Source: Aestuariibaculum suncheonense (GTDB lineage: Bacteria > Bacteroidota > Bacteroidia > Flavobacteriales > Flavobacteriaceae). From it: 64,000 bases of DNA. Position 1 is the first letter of the stretch. Each line of letters starts with the position of its first letter. The notes under the pieces are model-generated. The model saw only the letters and a list, made by a program, of their open reading frames with translations, had not been told where the DNA came from and ran no database searches. The position numbers were made by a program, and so were the translations under genes. This document shows positions 63,886 through 64,000 of this stretch, in pieces. Location of the stretch: assembly GCF_014596935.1 (NCBI RefSeq), contig NZ_JACVXC010000005.1, forward strand, positions 142,621 to 206,620, in the 5' to 3' direction.

Positions 63886-64000
63886 ATGAAAAAAATAGCC
63901 TTATTCACAATCTTTGGTTTAGCAACTTTAGTGTCCAAAGCTCAAAACGATGTCGATGCCCTACTTATTGCCGGTGTTGAAAACGCCCAACGTTTTGCAA
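63886..64000 (+). CDS. N-terminus of an exported protein (partial)
   Basis: The first 38 codons of a gene cut by the window edge. It has a signal peptide (MKKIALFTIFGLATLVSKAQ) followed by NDVDALLIAGVENAQRFA. The mature start resembles a family of Flavobacteriaceae exported proteins (perhaps DUF6588), but this is a faint impression from 18 residues. Confidence 0.65.
   Translation, partial: MKKIALFTIFGLATLVSKAQNDVDALLIAGVENAQRFA

Overview
The window looks like a chromosomal segment of a member of the Flavobacteriaceae (Bacteroidota). The support is low-GC DNA, promoters of the Bacteroidota type (-7 box TAnnTTTG), ECF sigma/FecR/TonB-receptor loci, a GatB::AspS fusion, hybrid TPR kinases, and protein families such as DUF1573, DUF2911 and PorT-like barrels. 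No rRNA, tRNA, CRISPR array, insertion sequence or prophage is visible. Nearly every gene has intact family motifs.

Layout. 0-3.7 kb: O-methyltransferase and a LytS/LytTR two-component pair. 3.7-10.9 kb: a catabolic operon on the minus strand that takes kynurenine through 3-hydroxyanthranilate to 2-aminomuconate and beyond (kynureninase, KMO, RidA-type deaminase, aldehyde dehydrogenase, an odd SDR, HAO, ACMSD). 11-29 kb: housekeeping and envelope genes (CDGSH iron-sulfur protein, MsrA, Nif3-like, LpxK, hybrid kinase, GAPDH, LipA, Nramp-like, ECF sigma, glycosyltransferase, AqpZ, sigma/anti-sigma pair, MurB, aminotransferase, aspartyl protease). 29-32 kb: ValS. 32-38 kb: sigma/FecR/TonB-receptor locus 1 with a divergent lipoprotein. 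38-47 kb: Ffh, FolD, RluF, hydrolase, YitT, HerA-like ATPase, QueE, small membrane and secreted proteins. 47-52.6 kb: gatC-gatA-gatB::aspS with an unusual leader. 52.7-56.4 kb: porin and GyrB. 56.4-64 kb: secreted proteins, then sigma/FecR/TonB-receptor locus 2 with its own divergent lipoprotein.

Two regulatory systems stand out. First, the gatCAB::aspS operon is preceded by a promoter, a 15-codon ORF with seven Asn codons (five consecutive), a competing antiterminator arm just after its stop codon, and a strong terminator 19 bases before gatC. This is the layout of a leader-peptide attenuator sensing Asn-tRNA, placed in front of the enzymes that would make Asn-tRNA by transamidation. Second, both sigma/FecR/TonB-receptor loci carry the same bipartite element, [C/G]GGTAGG[A/G] - 16 bases - TGTYNWA. 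It occurs five times with identical spacing: before each fecR, before each divergent lipoprotein gene, and before a gene for a His/Tyr-rich secreted protein. This looks like the promoter of these ECF sigma factors and defines a small regulon.

All functional names rest on motif recognition by eye; no database search was possible. Regulatory conclusions are inferences from sequence layout.
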